Below, piece by piece: positions 7,874-15,652 of a stretch of 25,525 nt of DNA. How positions within the stretch are numbered: the first letter of the stretch is position 1; each line of letters opens with the position of its first letter. Under the pieces are notes generated by a model that saw only the letters and a list, made by a program, of their open reading frames with translations, was not told the DNA's origin and did no database searches. A program made the position numbers and the translations under genes. This DNA is from Gemmatimonadota bacterium (GTDB taxonomy: Bacteria; Gemmatimonadota; Gemmatimonadetes; Gemmatimonadales; GWC2-71-9), in assembly GCA_003221075.1 (NCBI GenBank), contig QHUF01000047.1, positions 1 to 25,525 of the forward strand, given 5' to 3'.

Positions 7874-8279
7874 TTTCTCTCTCCCGCAACTCGCCGCTGT
7901 AAAAGTTGGGCTTGCCGGAGGCTTGCAGCAGGGCGTGGACCACGAACTCGAGGCCGACGAAAAACAGGCCGCCCCACATCAACGAGGGTAATGCGCGCGT
8001 GTCGCGTCCGTAGAGGACCAGCGCCCAGCGTGCGAGCACGTAACACCACAAGCCACCGGCAAACCACCCAAGCACCCGGACGATCTTGCCGCCCGGAGTC
8101 CCGATGCCCGGGATCTTGAGCAACAGGGTTTCCACCAGGTGGCCGACGTACGTGAAGGAGAACGCGATCGTAAAGGCGTCGAGAAACTGCCAGCTGAAAG
8201 CGCCCTGACCTGGGAGCACGGCGGCCAGCAGCAGTGCCAGTGGTATCGACAGCAGCGTGTTACGGGTGAGGGCTTTCAT
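7857..8279 (-). CDS. Small membrane protein of unknown function
   Basis: This 140-residue protein begins MKALTRNTLLSIPLALLLAAVLPGQG, a membrane anchor or signal. It has three further hydrophobic segments (around WQFLDAFTIAFSFTYVGHLVE, VLGWFAGGLWCYVLARWALVLY and LMWGGLFFVGLEFVVHALLQ) and a polar tail ending ETTGVR. The ATG overlaps the end of the S9 peptidase gene by 20 bases on the same strand, so they are likely co-transcribed. No family is recognised. Confidence 0.68.
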   Translation of the reverse strand: MKALTRNTLLSIPLALLLAAVLPGQGAFSWQFLDAFTIAFSFTYVGHLVETLLLKIPGIGTPGGKIVRVLGWFAGGLWCYVLARWALVLYGRDTRALPSLMWGGLFFVGLEFVVHALLQASGKPNFYSGELRERETTGVR

Positions 8280-10191
8280 TCAGGTGCACCTCCAGCCAGT
8301 CGAGGACCGTGCCCCACCAGATGCGGCGATTACGGGGGCGCAGCACCCAGTGTCCTTCGTCGGGGAAGTACAAGAACTTTGCGTCGACACCCATCCGCTT
8401 CGCCGCCGTAAACGCCTGATACCCTTCCGAAAGATCGACGCGATAATCGAGCTGCGAATGCACGATCAGCATCGGCGTCTTCCAGGTGCCGACAAAATTC
8501 AGCGGTGACCACTTCTCGTACAGCGCGCGGTTCGCGTAGGTCGTACCGCCGAACTCCCAGTCGGTGAACCACTGCTCTTCGGTTGACCCGGCCATGCTCA
8601 CGGTGTTGAACACGCCGTCGTGGTCCACGAGCACCTTGAAGCGATTGGTGTGGCCGGCGATCCAGTAGACCATGTATCCGCCGTAGGAGGCGCCGGCCGC
8701 ACCCATGCGAGTCGAGTCAACATAGGGTAGGCGCGCCACAACATCCAAGCCCTTCATCACGTCCTCGTAGGGGTAATCGCCCCAATGCTGGGAGATCGCA
8801 TCGGTGAACTTCTGGCCATAGCCGGTCGACCCGTGGAAGTTCACCTCGGCGACCACGAATCCCCGGGCGGCGAACATCTGATTGTTCCACCGCGGACCCC
8901 AGCTGTCGGTCCACGCGCCCTGGGGCCCGCCGTGAATGAGATAGATGAGCGGATACTTTTTCGCGGGGTCGAAGCCCGGCGGCTTCTGCGACCATCCGAA
9001 GACTGAATCGCCGAGCGCACCGACGAAGCCGAACTCCTCGAGCGGCGGCAGGTCCAGAGTTGCGAGGGCAGAGTCGTTGTGATGCGTCAGCGCTTTCCCT
9101 GAGACCCACACCTCGGAAGGCTGCGTGTTCGTCTGGTGGAGATAGACCAACGTCTTACTGTCGGGGCCTACCTGTACACCCGTGTTCACGCCGCCGGTGA
9201 TGACCCGGGTCCGTTTGAAGCCAGGGACATCGATGCGGTAGATGTTGTCGCGTCCGTGCTCTTCGACGACGGCAAAAATGCATTTCGAGTTCGGGCACCA
9301 CGTGTACGACCCCACCGACAGGTTCCAGCCCGTGGTTGCGTCGACCGGCGTCGGTACGCCCCCTCGCCGGTCTGCGATCATCAGGCGGACGCGATCGGCC
9401 TCGAATCCTGCGCGTTCCATGGAGAGGTAGGTCGCCCAGTGGTTGTCCGGCGAGTACCGCGGGGTGTTATCCGCGCCGAGATTGGTGGTGATTTGCCGCA
9501 GAACGGGACCGTCCACTGCATAGATATCGACATTCGTATTGTCTGCGACGGTTGAGTCGAAGTGCATCGCAACGAGGATGTCCTTACCGTCGGGCGAAAC
9601 CGTCACGTCGCCGTCGCCCCCCGTCGCGATCGCCGGCACGTCGTGATCCACGGGCGTGAGATCGGTAGCCTTCCCGCTGGTGACGTCGACGCGAAACAGA
9701 TGCTGCCGTTTCCCCGCGCGGAAATCGTCCCAATGGCGCCACATGAGACCGGTCCAGATCCGCGCGTCGGTCGGATAGGCGCCGTTGCGCTGATCGATCT
9801 CCTGATTCGGCTGCCACTTGATGTCACTGACGACGAGTAAGCCCGAGCCGTCCGGTAGCCACAACGGGTCGGACACGCCGTCGGGAACGTGCGACACTTT
9901 CCGCGCATCCCCGCCGGCGATCGGCAGGACCCAGACCTGCGCGCCACTGTCGCGCGTCGAGACGAAGGCGAGCGTCTTGCCGTCAGGCGACCAGCGCGGC
10001 TGACGGTCCGACCCGGGCCCGCCCGTGAGCGGCCGCGACTTGCTTGTCGCGATCTCGGCGACCCAGACGCGCGACACGTTGCGGTTGTCCTGGAGTGAGG
10101 GGATCGAGACCGTGTAGGCGACCCACTTGCCATCCGGAGACAGCTGCGGATCGCTGACGGACTTGAGCGCGATGAAGTCTTCGAAGGTCAA
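8260..10191 (-). CDS. S9-family serine peptidase (prolyl-oligopeptidase/acyl-aminoacyl-peptidase type) lacking a signal peptide
   Basis: This 643-residue protein has an N-terminal beta-propeller of repeated S-P-D-G-K/N units (SPDGKWVAYTVS, SPDGKTLAFVSTRD, SPDGKDILVAMHF and others) and a C-terminal alpha/beta hydrolase. The nucleophile is Ser502 in GASYGGYM, followed by Asp582 in HSQLDYRVD and His614 in DEGHW; the spacing is typical of S9C enzymes that cleave small peptides. Homologues from such bacteria usually start with a signal peptide before MTFEDFIALKSVSDPQ. Here the frame starts at TTG 10191 right at that segment. The upstream 60 bases in this frame encode only a basic stretch with no ATG or GTG. 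Its 5' end overlaps another small gene out of frame, suggesting loss of the original leader. Confidence 0.88.
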   Translation of the reverse strand: MTFEDFIALKSVSDPQLSPDGKWVAYTVSIPSLQDNRNVSRVWVAEIATSKSRPLTGGPGSDRQPRWSPDGKTLAFVSTRDSGAQVWVLPIAGGDARKVSHVPDGVSDPLWLPDGSGLLVVSDIKWQPNQEIDQRNGAYPTDARIWTGLMWRHWDDFRAGKRQHLFRVDVTSGKATDLTPVDHDVPAIATGGDGDVTVSPDGKDILVAMHFDSTVADNTNVDIYAVDGPVLRQITTNLGADNTPRYSPDNHWATYLSMERAGFEADRVRLMIADRRGGVPTPVDATTGWNLSVGSYTWCPNSKCIFAVVEEHGRDNIYRIDVPGFKRTRVITGGVNTGVQVGPDSKTLVYLHQTNTQPSEVWVSGKALTHHNDSALATLDLPPLEEFGFVGALGDSVFGWSQKPPGFDPAKKYPLIYLIHGGPQGAWTDSWGPRWNNQMFAARGFVVAEVNFHGSTGYGQKFTDAISQHWGDYPYEDVMKGLDVVARLPYVDSTRMGAAGASYGGYMVYWIAGHTNRFKVLVDHDGVFNTVSMAGSTEEQWFTDWEFGGTTYANRALYEKWSPLNFVGTWKTPMLIVHSQLDYRVDLSEGYQAFTAAKRMGVDAKFLYFPDEGHWVLRPRNRRIWWGTVLDWLEVHLNESPHP

Positions 10192-10405
10192 AGAGTTGCG
10201 ATTCCGGCGTGACTTTCCCGTCCGCGTCGCTGTGCACGTTCCAGGCGGCGAGCTCGTTCAGCGCCGTGGCTTCTTCGTACGTGAGATGCAGCACGAGGCC
10301 GTTCGCGTTCTTGCTCGCCTTGTCGAGCACGTGCTTGAGCACATCAGGCAAGTGCTTGGCGTTACGCACCGCATCGTACTGTTCTCTAGTCACCGCCAGG
10401 TCCAT
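9983..10405 (-). CDS. Small protein of unknown function running out of frame into the S9 gene
   Basis: The first about 74 residues look like a genuine small helical protein: MDLAVTREQYDAVRNAKHLP, DVLKHVLDKASKNANGLVLHL, TYEEATALNELAAWNVHSD, ending near KVTPESQLFD. Beyond that the frame only reads Arg-rich shadow sequence antisense-free but out of frame with the S9 peptidase, stopping at 9983. I infer that the natural stop of this gene and the leader of the S9 gene were removed together. If so, the true product is the first half plus a meaningless tail of about 65 residues. The start ATG at 10405 lacks a clear Shine-Dalgarno. No known family is recognised. Confidence 0.5.
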   Translation of the reverse strand: MDLAVTREQYDAVRNAKHLPDVLKHVLDKASKNANGLVLHLTYEEATALNELAAWNVHSDADGKVTPESQLFDLRRLHRAQVRQRSAAVSGWQVGRLHGLDPLTPGQPQRVARLGRRDRDKQVAAAHGRARVGPSAALVA

Positions 10406-10452
10406 GCGCTAATCTTGGGTACCTTCGTTGTCACCCGCAACCCAGAGCACTG
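10406..10452. promoter_or_regulatory. Divergent promoter region between the small minus-strand gene and fabH
   Basis: The 47-base spacer between two divergent starts must hold both promoters. It contains TAATCTTGGG at 10410-10419 on the + strand. TAATCTTG recurs upstream of the M19 gene, and a similar TATATCTTGG precedes the HPt regulator, so it may be a -10-like element. This is a visual match only. Confidence 0.3.
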
Positions 10453-11448
10453 ATGCCTCGCACTGCATTCCTCTCCACCGGTTTTCACGTCCCCGCGCGC
10501 GTCGTCACCAACGCCGATCTCGCGAAGATCATGGACACGTCCGACGAGTGGATCGTGCAGCGGAGCGGCATCAAGACGCGCTACTGGGTGGACAAGGGCG
10601 ACACCGGTGTCACGCTCGCGCGCGAGGCATCGAAAAAGGCGCTCCACAAGGCGGGGCTCGCGCCGGCCGACATCGACTGCATCATCTACTGCACCTGCAC
10701 GCCCGATCACTTCGAGCCCGGTAACGGCGTCTTCCTGCAGCGCGAGCTCGGCCTGAGCGACATTCCCGCCGTCGACGTGCGCAATCAGTGCAGTGGGTTC
10801 ATCTACGGATTGTCCATCGCCGATGCGTGGATCCGCACCGGTCAGTACAAGAACATCCTGCTCGTCGGCGCCGAGGTGCATTCGCGCGGGCTCGACAAGA
10901 CGACGCGCGGGCGTGATACAGCGGTGCTATTCGGTGATGGCGCGGGCGCCGCGGTGCTCGGGCCGGTCGAGGATAACGGCCGCGGCGTGCTATCGACACA
11001 CATTTTCGCCGACGGCCGGTACGCCGAGAAGTTGTGGGTCGACGGACCCGGGCTCGCGCACGATCCGTACGTGAGCGTGGAGATGATCGAGCAAGGATTG
11101 CATCGCGCCGTGATGGAGGGGCGCGACGTCTTCAAGTTCGCGTCGATCAAGATGCCGGAGTCCGTCGCCATCGCCCTCAAGACCAACCGCCTCACTCCCG
11201 CCGACGTCAAGCTCCTCGTCCCCCACCAAGCCAACCTGCGCATCATCGAGATGGTGCAAAAGGCCGCCGGGCTGCGCGACGATCAGGTCTACACCAACAT
11301 CCAGAAGTACGGCAACACCACCGCGGCCTCGATTCCGATCGCGCTCGATGAAGCCCTCGCCGCCGGACGATTGCAGCGGGGCGATTTGCTCGTGCTGACG
11401 GCGTTCGGCTCGGGCTTTACGTGGGGGAGTGCGGCGATCCGCTGGTAG
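10453..11448 (+). CDS. fabH: 3-oxoacyl-ACP synthase III family (FabH-like ketosynthase)
   Basis: The protein is 331 residues, a normal length. The thiolase-fold catalytic triad is visible as Cys113 (VRNQCSGF), His258 (VPHQANLRI) and Asn288 (YGNTTAASIP), with the His-Asn spacing of FabH. DTSDEWIVQRSGIKTRYW near the N-terminus and TAVLFGDGAGAAVLGP in the middle are also characteristic. FabH condenses acetyl-CoA (or another starter acyl-CoA) with malonyl-ACP to begin fatty acid synthesis. No acpP, fabD or fabG gene is adjacent, so this may be a second copy or a specialised paralogue with a different starter. The 3' end overlaps the convergent TPR-like gene by 32 bases. Confidence 0.87.
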   Translation: MPRTAFLSTGFHVPARVVTNADLAKIMDTSDEWIVQRSGIKTRYWVDKGDTGVTLAREASKKALHKAGLAPADIDCIIYCTCTPDHFEPGNGVFLQRELGLSDIPAVDVRNQCSGFIYGLSIADAWIRTGQYKNILLVGAEVHSRGLDKTTRGRDTAVLFGDGAGAAVLGPVEDNGRGVLSTHIFADGRYAEKLWVDGPGLAHDPYVSVEMIEQGLHRAVMEGRDVFKFASIKMPESVAIALKTNRLTPADVKLLVPHQANLRIIEMVQKAAGLRDDQVYTNIQKYGNTTAASIPIALDEALAAGRLQRGDLLVLTAFGSGFTWGSAAIRW

Positions 11449-12091
11449 GATCGATCTCTTTCAACTCTTTGAGCTCTCGCGCCGCGCCCACGGCCAACGG
11501 CGATCCCCCGTAGCGCTCGACGAAGCGCGCCAGCTCGACTTTCAGCCTGCCGGTCCGTCCCAGCTTGCGATACAAGTCGATCAGCCCGTTGGTGGCCCGC
11601 ATCTGTTGGTATGGACTCGCCGCAGGTTTGGCATCGCGGATCTCCAGATACAGGCGCTCGGCCTCGTCGTAGCCTTTGAGGCGCATCTCGAGCAGATGCG
11701 CCAGCTGAAGCCGGGCCTCGTGGTCGGCAGGTTCGATCCGCAGATGATCGCGGAACCAGTCGGCCGCCTCGCCATACTTGCCCTGCACGATCAGGACGTC
11801 CTGGCGTGGATACGTCGGCGGCGGCGGAATGTCTCCAACGGCGTAAATCGTCTCTACTGTGAATACCGCGGCGCTGCCCACGGCGCGGTGGATTGCGATG
11901 GCACCGGCGATGGCGATGGGGAGGTTGAGGATCGTCAAGACGGAGAAGGCGACGCCGGAAATCCAACCCTTGTTGAGCATGAAAAACCACAGCGACGTGA
12001 GCATCGTGAAACACGCCGGCACGAACCACGCTGCAACGCGGAACAGTCGCAGGGCGTCGGTCGCGTCCGTGTACTGGGGGCCTTTAGCCAT
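11417..12091 (-). CDS. Membrane-anchored TPR-like protein
   Basis: From the ATG at 12091 (GTG at 12124 is an alternative) this is a 224-residue protein. Two or three N-terminal membrane helices occupy about residues 15-78 (VAAWFVPACFTMLTSLWFFML, GVAFSVLTILNLPIAIAGAIAIH). A Pro-rich joint (IPPPPTYP) follows, then helical repeats resembling tetratricopeptide units: VQGKYGEAADWFRDHLRIEP, ARLQLAHLLEMRLKGYDEAERLYLE, ATNGLIDLYRKLGRTGRLKVEL. TPR arrays generally scaffold protein complexes. The tail is polar (DPTSGSPHSPT). The gene converges on fabH. Confidence 0.75.
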   Translation of the reverse strand: MAKGPQYTDATDALRLFRVAAWFVPACFTMLTSLWFFMLNKGWISGVAFSVLTILNLPIAIAGAIAIHRAVGSAAVFTVETIYAVGDIPPPPTYPRQDVLIVQGKYGEAADWFRDHLRIEPADHEARLQLAHLLEMRLKGYDEAERLYLEIRDAKPAASPYQQMRATNGLIDLYRKLGRTGRLKVELARFVERYGGSPLAVGAARELKELKEIDPTSGSPHSPT

Positions 12092-12151
12092 CGCGCCCAC
12101 AATTGCGCCTGAAACGCCACTCACGCAAGTTGCGTAGAACGCAGTACCTAC

Positions 12152-12156
12152 AGGAG
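12152..12156 (+). promoter_or_regulatory. Shine-Dalgarno AGGAG deciding the start at 12163
   Basis: AGGAG sits six bases before the ATG at 12163. This fixes the start and removes the basic 20-residue N-terminal extension that an ATG at 12103 would add. Confidence 0.6.
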
Positions 12157-12162
12157 ACTACG

Positions 12163-12423
12163 ATGCTGATTGGACTCGCGGTAACGGCCGCCGCACTCGT
12201 CGGCGGCTTTGTCATCGCTCGGGATTTTGTGCGGCGCCGGCTGCGGTATGTGGATGCGGTGCAGCGACCGTCTGCGCCGCTCATCGCTGGTGTGGCGGCT
12301 GCGGCGGTGGCATTGCCGGTCGCACTGCTGCCGGTCGTCACCGTCGGAACGGCCATCGCTTTGGGAATTGGTGTTGCTGGTGGGGTGGCCAGCGGGCGCA
12401 ACGCGCCACCGCCTACTAGCTAG
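12163..12423 (+). CDS. Small membrane protein, Gly/Ala-rich
   Basis: This 86-residue protein has a first helix (MLIGLAVTAAALVGGFVIA), a basic loop (RDFVRRRLRYVDAVQRPSAP) and a long second hydrophobic segment (LIAGVAAAAVALPVALLPVV, TVGTAIALGIGVAGGVASG). The tail is short and polar. The basic loop argues that both ends face outwards. It is transcribed divergently from the TPR-like gene and converges on the HD-domain gene, overlapping its end by 8 bases. The clear AGGAG makes it a convincing gene. Function unknown. Confidence 0.65.
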   Translation: MLIGLAVTAAALVGGFVIARDFVRRRLRYVDAVQRPSAPLIAGVAAAAVALPVALLPVVTVGTAIALGIGVAGGVASGRNAPPPTS

Positions 12424-13300
12424 CGCGCAGCGCTTCAGGACGTCCGGCGACGACACGCAACGCGCGCACCGCTTCGCGCGCGAACGTTTTTCCAGCGCTC
12501 TTTTCGACCTCTTCCAACGCGCTCCAGCGCGTGAACGCCTGCCGCACCGGCGTCGCCATCTGCAGCGTTTCAAACGCGTCCGCGACCGCGAGCACCTTTA
12601 CCGTGATCGCCATCGGCAGCGCTTCGATGTCCCAATCATCGCCCACGATCTCGTAGTAGTGCGAGTACTCGGCGATGATTTCGGCAGCACCGCGCAGCGC
12701 GCGCGCGACCGCAAGGGTCTCGTCGGTGACGGAGCGTGACAGCAGCTTGAGCAGACGCTGATCGGCGGTCCCTACCTCATGCAGCAATGAGGCGATCCGG
12801 AGGTTCTCCAGCTCGCTCTCGGACAGCTTCAATTCGGCGCCCATCGCCGCCGCAAGCTCGGCAACGCGCGTCGAATGGCCCTCCTGATTGCTCTCGGCGG
12901 ATTCAATGTGGAAGGTGAGAACTTCCAACGTCGCCAGGTATGCGTTCTTCAGATCCGTCATCCGGGCAGCTCGCTGTTCCGCGAGCCCACCGACCACGTA
13001 CCCGGTCAGGATCAGAAACCCGGCCCACGGGAACATGGTCAACAGTGCGTCCTCGGTCAGCCCCGCTTCCATCCCCATCCCTTGAGTGGCCTGGAGGAAG
13101 AAGACGAGCGACGCAACGAAGAGACCGGAGACCACGGCAAAGCGCCGGCCGCCATAGAAGCCGGCGAGAATGATTGGCAGATAATAGAAGCTCAGAAACG
13201 CGAACTTCTGCTCGATCAGCGAATTGATGACGAGCAACGAGGCTACAAGCAGGAGGACGAGGATGCGCTCGAAGTACTTCAACACGAACCGCTGAATCAC
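12416..13300 (-). CDS. Membrane protein with a degenerate HD-GYP-like domain
   Basis: Starting at GTG 13300, this 294-residue protein has about four membrane helices in residues 10-110 (LVLLLVASLLVINSLI, FYYLPIILAGFYGGRR, a MASE-like set), a linker helix, then an HD-GYP-like domain. The entry helix HSTRVAELAAAMG is good. The second motif reads LLHEVGTADQRLL, so the metal-binding HD is HE and the usual GK is GT. The H-H-E-x-x-D-G-x-G-Y-P loop is absent, replaced by SHYYEIVGDDWDIEALP, while LAVADAFETL remains. It is probably not a cyclic-di-GMP phosphodiesterase, but could be a sensor or binder. The GTG is preceded by AAAGGG. An ATG at 13417 would add 39 poorly structured residues. Confidence 0.72.
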   Translation of the reverse strand: MIQRFVLKYFERILVLLLVASLLVINSLIEQKFAFLSFYYLPIILAGFYGGRRFAVVSGLFVASLVFFLQATQGMGMEAGLTEDALLTMFPWAGFLILTGYVVGGLAEQRAARMTDLKNAYLATLEVLTFHIESAESNQEGHSTRVAELAAAMGAELKLSESELENLRIASLLHEVGTADQRLLKLLSRSVTDETLAVARALRGAAEIIAEYSHYYEIVGDDWDIEALPMAITVKVLAVADAFETLQMATPVRQAFTRWSALEEVEKSAGKTFAREAVRALRVVAGRPEALRAS

Positions 13301-13556
13301 AAAACCCTTTCTTCCAAAGAGATAGAAGCGCGGGACCAAAGTGAGCGACGGGTGGGCAATCTGCAAGTGAGACGGGTCACACCTGAGCAGAAACGAGCAC
13401 GCGACGGTGTTCGGCATGGAATTCGCTTAAGGGGGCGGCCGGGGGGACGGCCTGGCGCGTCCTAGAGGCCCCCCCCTGGGATAGGCCTTCATCATTATCC
13501 ACGCCGGCCTGACGCACTCTCTGTTTGCCCACATCATCGCCGAAGTCTGCGACGCA
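13301..13556. other. Spacer with opposing G and C runs between two minus-strand genes
   Basis: I see no convincing gene here. It contains a six-G run (13441-13446) and an eight-C run (13469-13476) that could pair weakly, and a G-rich patch from 13431. If the HD gene started at 13417 instead of 13300, the first half would be coding. A frame open from 13485 rightwards lacks any start codon. Confidence 0.4.
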
Positions 13557-13763
13557 TCAGCGCTCGTCACCATCGCGCTCGGCCTCCGCAATCGGGTCGC
13601 GCCGGTCGTACCCGGGGCACTGCAGCACCGGGAGCGCCGGGTAGCGAACGAACCGGGGATCTGTCTCGGCGCGCGAGCACCGATAGAAGACAGATCCGCG
13701 CCGGTTCGTCACAATCCGCACCCATGTACAGGTCTCGCAAAGCCCTACCGTAGGCACGGTCAT
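13557..13763 (-). CDS. Small four-cysteine protein, putative metal-binding, conserved-type
   Basis: This 68-residue protein reads MTVPTVGLCETCTWVRIVTN, then GSVFYRCSRAETDPRFVRYP and LPVLQCPGYDRRDPI. The two CxxC-like halves (C-E-T-C, then Cys in YRCSRA and Cys in LQCPGY) form the layout of a small zinc-ribbon-like protein. I have seen this G-S-x-F-x-x-C-x-R-x-x-x-D-P-R-F-x-x-Y-P-x-L-P-V-x-x-C-P-G-Y pattern in uncharacterised small bacterial proteins. The frame extends upstream to 14057 but that part is a shadow of the HPt regulator, so the ATG at 13763 is the sensible start. It is divergent from that regulator with a 36-base spacer. Confidence 0.72.
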   Translation of the reverse strand: MTVPTVGLCETCTWVRIVTNRRGSVFYRCSRAETDPRFVRYPALPVLQCPGYDRRDPIAEAERDGDER

Positions 13764-13799
13764 TAGGTCGAAACACAAGCTAGTTATATCTTGGAGCCC
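13764..13799. promoter_or_regulatory. AT-rich divergent promoter region
   Basis: This is one of the few AT-rich patches in the window. It reads TAGTTATATCTTGG on the + strand and TATAACTAG on the - strand, giving plausible -10 elements in both directions for the HPt regulator and the cysteine protein. The short distances imply very short leaders. Confidence 0.4.
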
Positions 13800-14594
13800 G
13801 TGAGCCCCCCCCAGGTCGACGACTTCGGGCTGCCACCCGGAGTGCGTGACGAGTACCTGCAAGGAGCCCGCGATCAGCTGGGGACGATCGCAGAACTGGC
13901 CGAACGGCTGATCGCTTCGGGCGACGACACGGCCGCAATCGAAGCCCTGCGCCGCGACGCTCACCGTCTGCGTGGCTCTGCCGGATCCTTCGGATTCCCC
14001 CAGGCGTCGGTCGTCGCCGCCGAGCTCGAGGAAGCCGCCAAGCACTGGCTCGAGCACCCGGGCAATGGAATCGCGGACCGAGGCCAGGCAGCGCGCGGAT
14101 ACGTCCGCCGGTTAGCCGCGGCGTTGTTCACGAAGCAGTCCGCCGCGACTCCTGTCGCCGCCCCTTCGCCGCCGATTTCTCTCGCCGCCCCTTCGCCGCC
14201 GCAGTCAGGTGATGTTCCCGAAGTGATCGTCGTCGAAGACGACGACACGCTCGCCGAGCTGCTCACCTTTGGTCTGGAGGCGCGCGGGTATCGCTACGTG
14301 CTCTTCCGCAACGGACGCGAGGCGCTCGATCAGCTCAAGGTGATGGAGACAAGGGGCGCGGAGCGGCCACCCTTGTTGCTTCTCGATGTCGATCTACCCG
14401 CCCTCGACGGCTACTCGGTCTTCGAAGCGCTGACACAGGACTGTCCGGGAAAGTTCCGCGTCGTGTTCACGACCGTGCACGGCAGCGAGACGGAGCAGCT
14501 GCGCGGGCTCGAAGCAGGCGCGATGGATTACATGGTGAAACCGATGAGCCTCCGGGTCGCGCTGGAAAAGATCCGTCGTTGGGTGGGCCGGTGA
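13800..14594 (+). CDS. Response regulator with N-terminal HPt domain and C-terminal receiver domain
   Basis: Residues about 1-110 form a histidine phosphotransfer helical bundle with the phospho-histidine His55 in AHRLRGSAGSFGF. A Pro/Ala linker (residues about 118-138, built from a 20-base direct repeat) leads to a receiver domain: the acidic pocket in VIVVEDDD, the phospho-acceptor Asp196 in LLLLDVDLP, the switch Thr in VVFTTVHG and the Lys in DYMVKPMS. There is no DNA-binding or enzymatic output, so it probably relays phosphate or acts by protein contact. It overlaps the HEAT gene by GTGA and heads the polysaccharide operon. Start GTG 13800 is preceded by GGAG three bases away; TTG at 13791 is the alternative. 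Confidence 0.86.
   Translation: MSPPQVDDFGLPPGVRDEYLQGARDQLGTIAELAERLIASGDDTAAIEALRRDAHRLRGSAGSFGFPQASVVAAELEEAAKHWLEHPGNGIADRGQAARGYVRRLAAALFTKQSAATPVAAPSPPISLAAPSPPQSGDVPEVIVVEDDDTLAELLTFGLEARGYRYVLFRNGREALDQLKVMETRGAERPPLLLLDVDLPALDGYSVFEALTQDCPGKFRVVFTTVHGSETEQLRGLEAGAMDYMVKPMSLRVALEKIRRWVGR
14155..14201 (+). repeat. 20-base direct repeat coding the HPt-receiver linker
   Basis: TCGCCGCCCCTTCGCCGCCG occurs at 14155-14174 and again at 14182-14201, giving two AAPSPP linker units. This is a local linker duplication. Confidence 0.75.
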
Positions 14595-15652
14595 ACGCGC
14601 GGAGCTTCCTGATCGTCGTCGCCATCGTGCAGGGCGGGCTGCTGGCGGCGCTCCTCGTGCTGATCGTTCTCAACCGCTGGTTCCGGCTGCGGCGCAGCAC
14701 CCGTCTCAACCCGCTCCGCGAGGCCGTGGACGCGTCGATGCGGCGCTGGGCGGCCGGGACCGCTCCGCTTGCGGGCGTGATGGTCGGGCTGGGTCGTATG
14801 CCGACGTCACTCGCCATCGACGCGATCGTCAAATGGTCGGCGCGCGTGCCGGGCGAGCGGTGGCGCCAGCTCGCCCAGGCGCTCGAACACACGTGGTGGG
14901 CCAAGCTGGTGCGCACGAACAGCACGTCGGCCCGCTGGTGGAAACGCCTGGAATGCGCCCGCTTCCTGAGCGTCGCCGCTATGCCGACGGATGTGGCCCG
15001 CCTGACTCGCTTGATCAACGACCGTCACCCTGCCGTTCACGTGGCCGCCGTCGCGTGCCTGGAGCGAATGGAGAAAACGCCCCTCACCCTGACGGCGCTG
15101 GATCGGCTGCCGCTGCTCGCGCCAACGGTGCAGGCGTACTACGCCGCGATGCTGCTCCGGTCACGGCCCGTGGTGGTCGATCACCTGCAGCAGCGCCTGC
15201 GTCGCGCCGACGATCCTGCCCTGCCCCGCCTCGCCGAGTTCGCCGCGCGGCTGGGTGAGCCCGCGCTGCGCGAACGCCTGACGGCACTGGCCGACCACGC
15301 CGATCCCGAGGTCCGCGTGCAGGCGGCGCGCGCGCTGGGAAGCTTTCCGCACCGCGAGTCCGTCGCGGCCCTCAAGCGCCTGGCCACCGACGGCGCGTGG
15401 GCAGCCCGCGCGCAGGCGGTCCGCTCGCTCGGCATGATCAGCGATGTGAGTACGCTGCCGCTGCTGAAGGCGGCGTTGCGCGACGAGGTCTGGTGGGTGC
15501 GCCTACGGGCGGCCCTGGCGCTGATGCGCTTCGCCGCGGCGGGCCGCAACGTGCTGCTCGAGGCGGAGGTCGGAGGCGATCCCGTCGCCCGGGCGATGGC
15601 GCAAATGGTCCTGGGTCTGCCGGCTCAGGCACTCGCGGAGTTCGCCGTATGA
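14591..15652 (+). CDS. Membrane-anchored HEAT-repeat protein
   Basis: From GTG 14591 (353 residues) the protein has one N-terminal membrane helix (FLIVVAIVQGGLLAALLVLIVLN), a basic flank (RWFRLRRSTR), then a long alpha-helical solenoid. HEAT-like units are clear in the second half: HADPEVRVQAARALGSFPHR, SVAALKRLATDGAWAARAQAV, RSLGMISDVSTLPLLKAALR, DEVWWVRLRAALALMRFA. Such solenoids are scaffolds. Its place between a phosphorelay protein and a polysaccharide synthase, with GTGA and ATGA overlaps on both sides, suggests it couples the regulator to the synthase at the inner membrane. That role is inference. Confidence 0.85.
   Translation: MNARSFLIVVAIVQGGLLAALLVLIVLNRWFRLRRSTRLNPLREAVDASMRRWAAGTAPLAGVMVGLGRMPTSLAIDAIVKWSARVPGERWRQLAQALEHTWWAKLVRTNSTSARWWKRLECARFLSVAAMPTDVARLTRLINDRHPAVHVAAVACLERMEKTPLTLTALDRLPLLAPTVQAYYAAMLLRSRPVVVDHLQQRLRRADDPALPRLAEFAARLGEPALRERLTALADHADPEVRVQAARALGSFPHRESVAALKRLATDGAWAARAQAVRSLGMISDVSTLPLLKAALRDEVWWVRLRAALALMRFAAAGRNVLLEAEVGGDPVARAMAQMVLGLPAQALAEFAV

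Noticed and set aside
11880..11935. GATGGC-like six-base repeats in the TPR-like gene
   Set aside because: The period is six and matches hydrophobic Ala/Ile codons of a membrane helix, so it is not part of the octamer family.
13061..13085. CCATCCCCATCCC repeat in the HD-domain gene
   Set aside because: The spacing is six bases, it covers only two units, and coding of MGMEA explains it.
13485..13740. Plus-strand open stretch reading FIIIHAGLTHSLFAHIIAE
   Set aside because: It follows a stop at 13482-13484 and has no start codon, and the second half is the shadow of the cysteine-protein gene.
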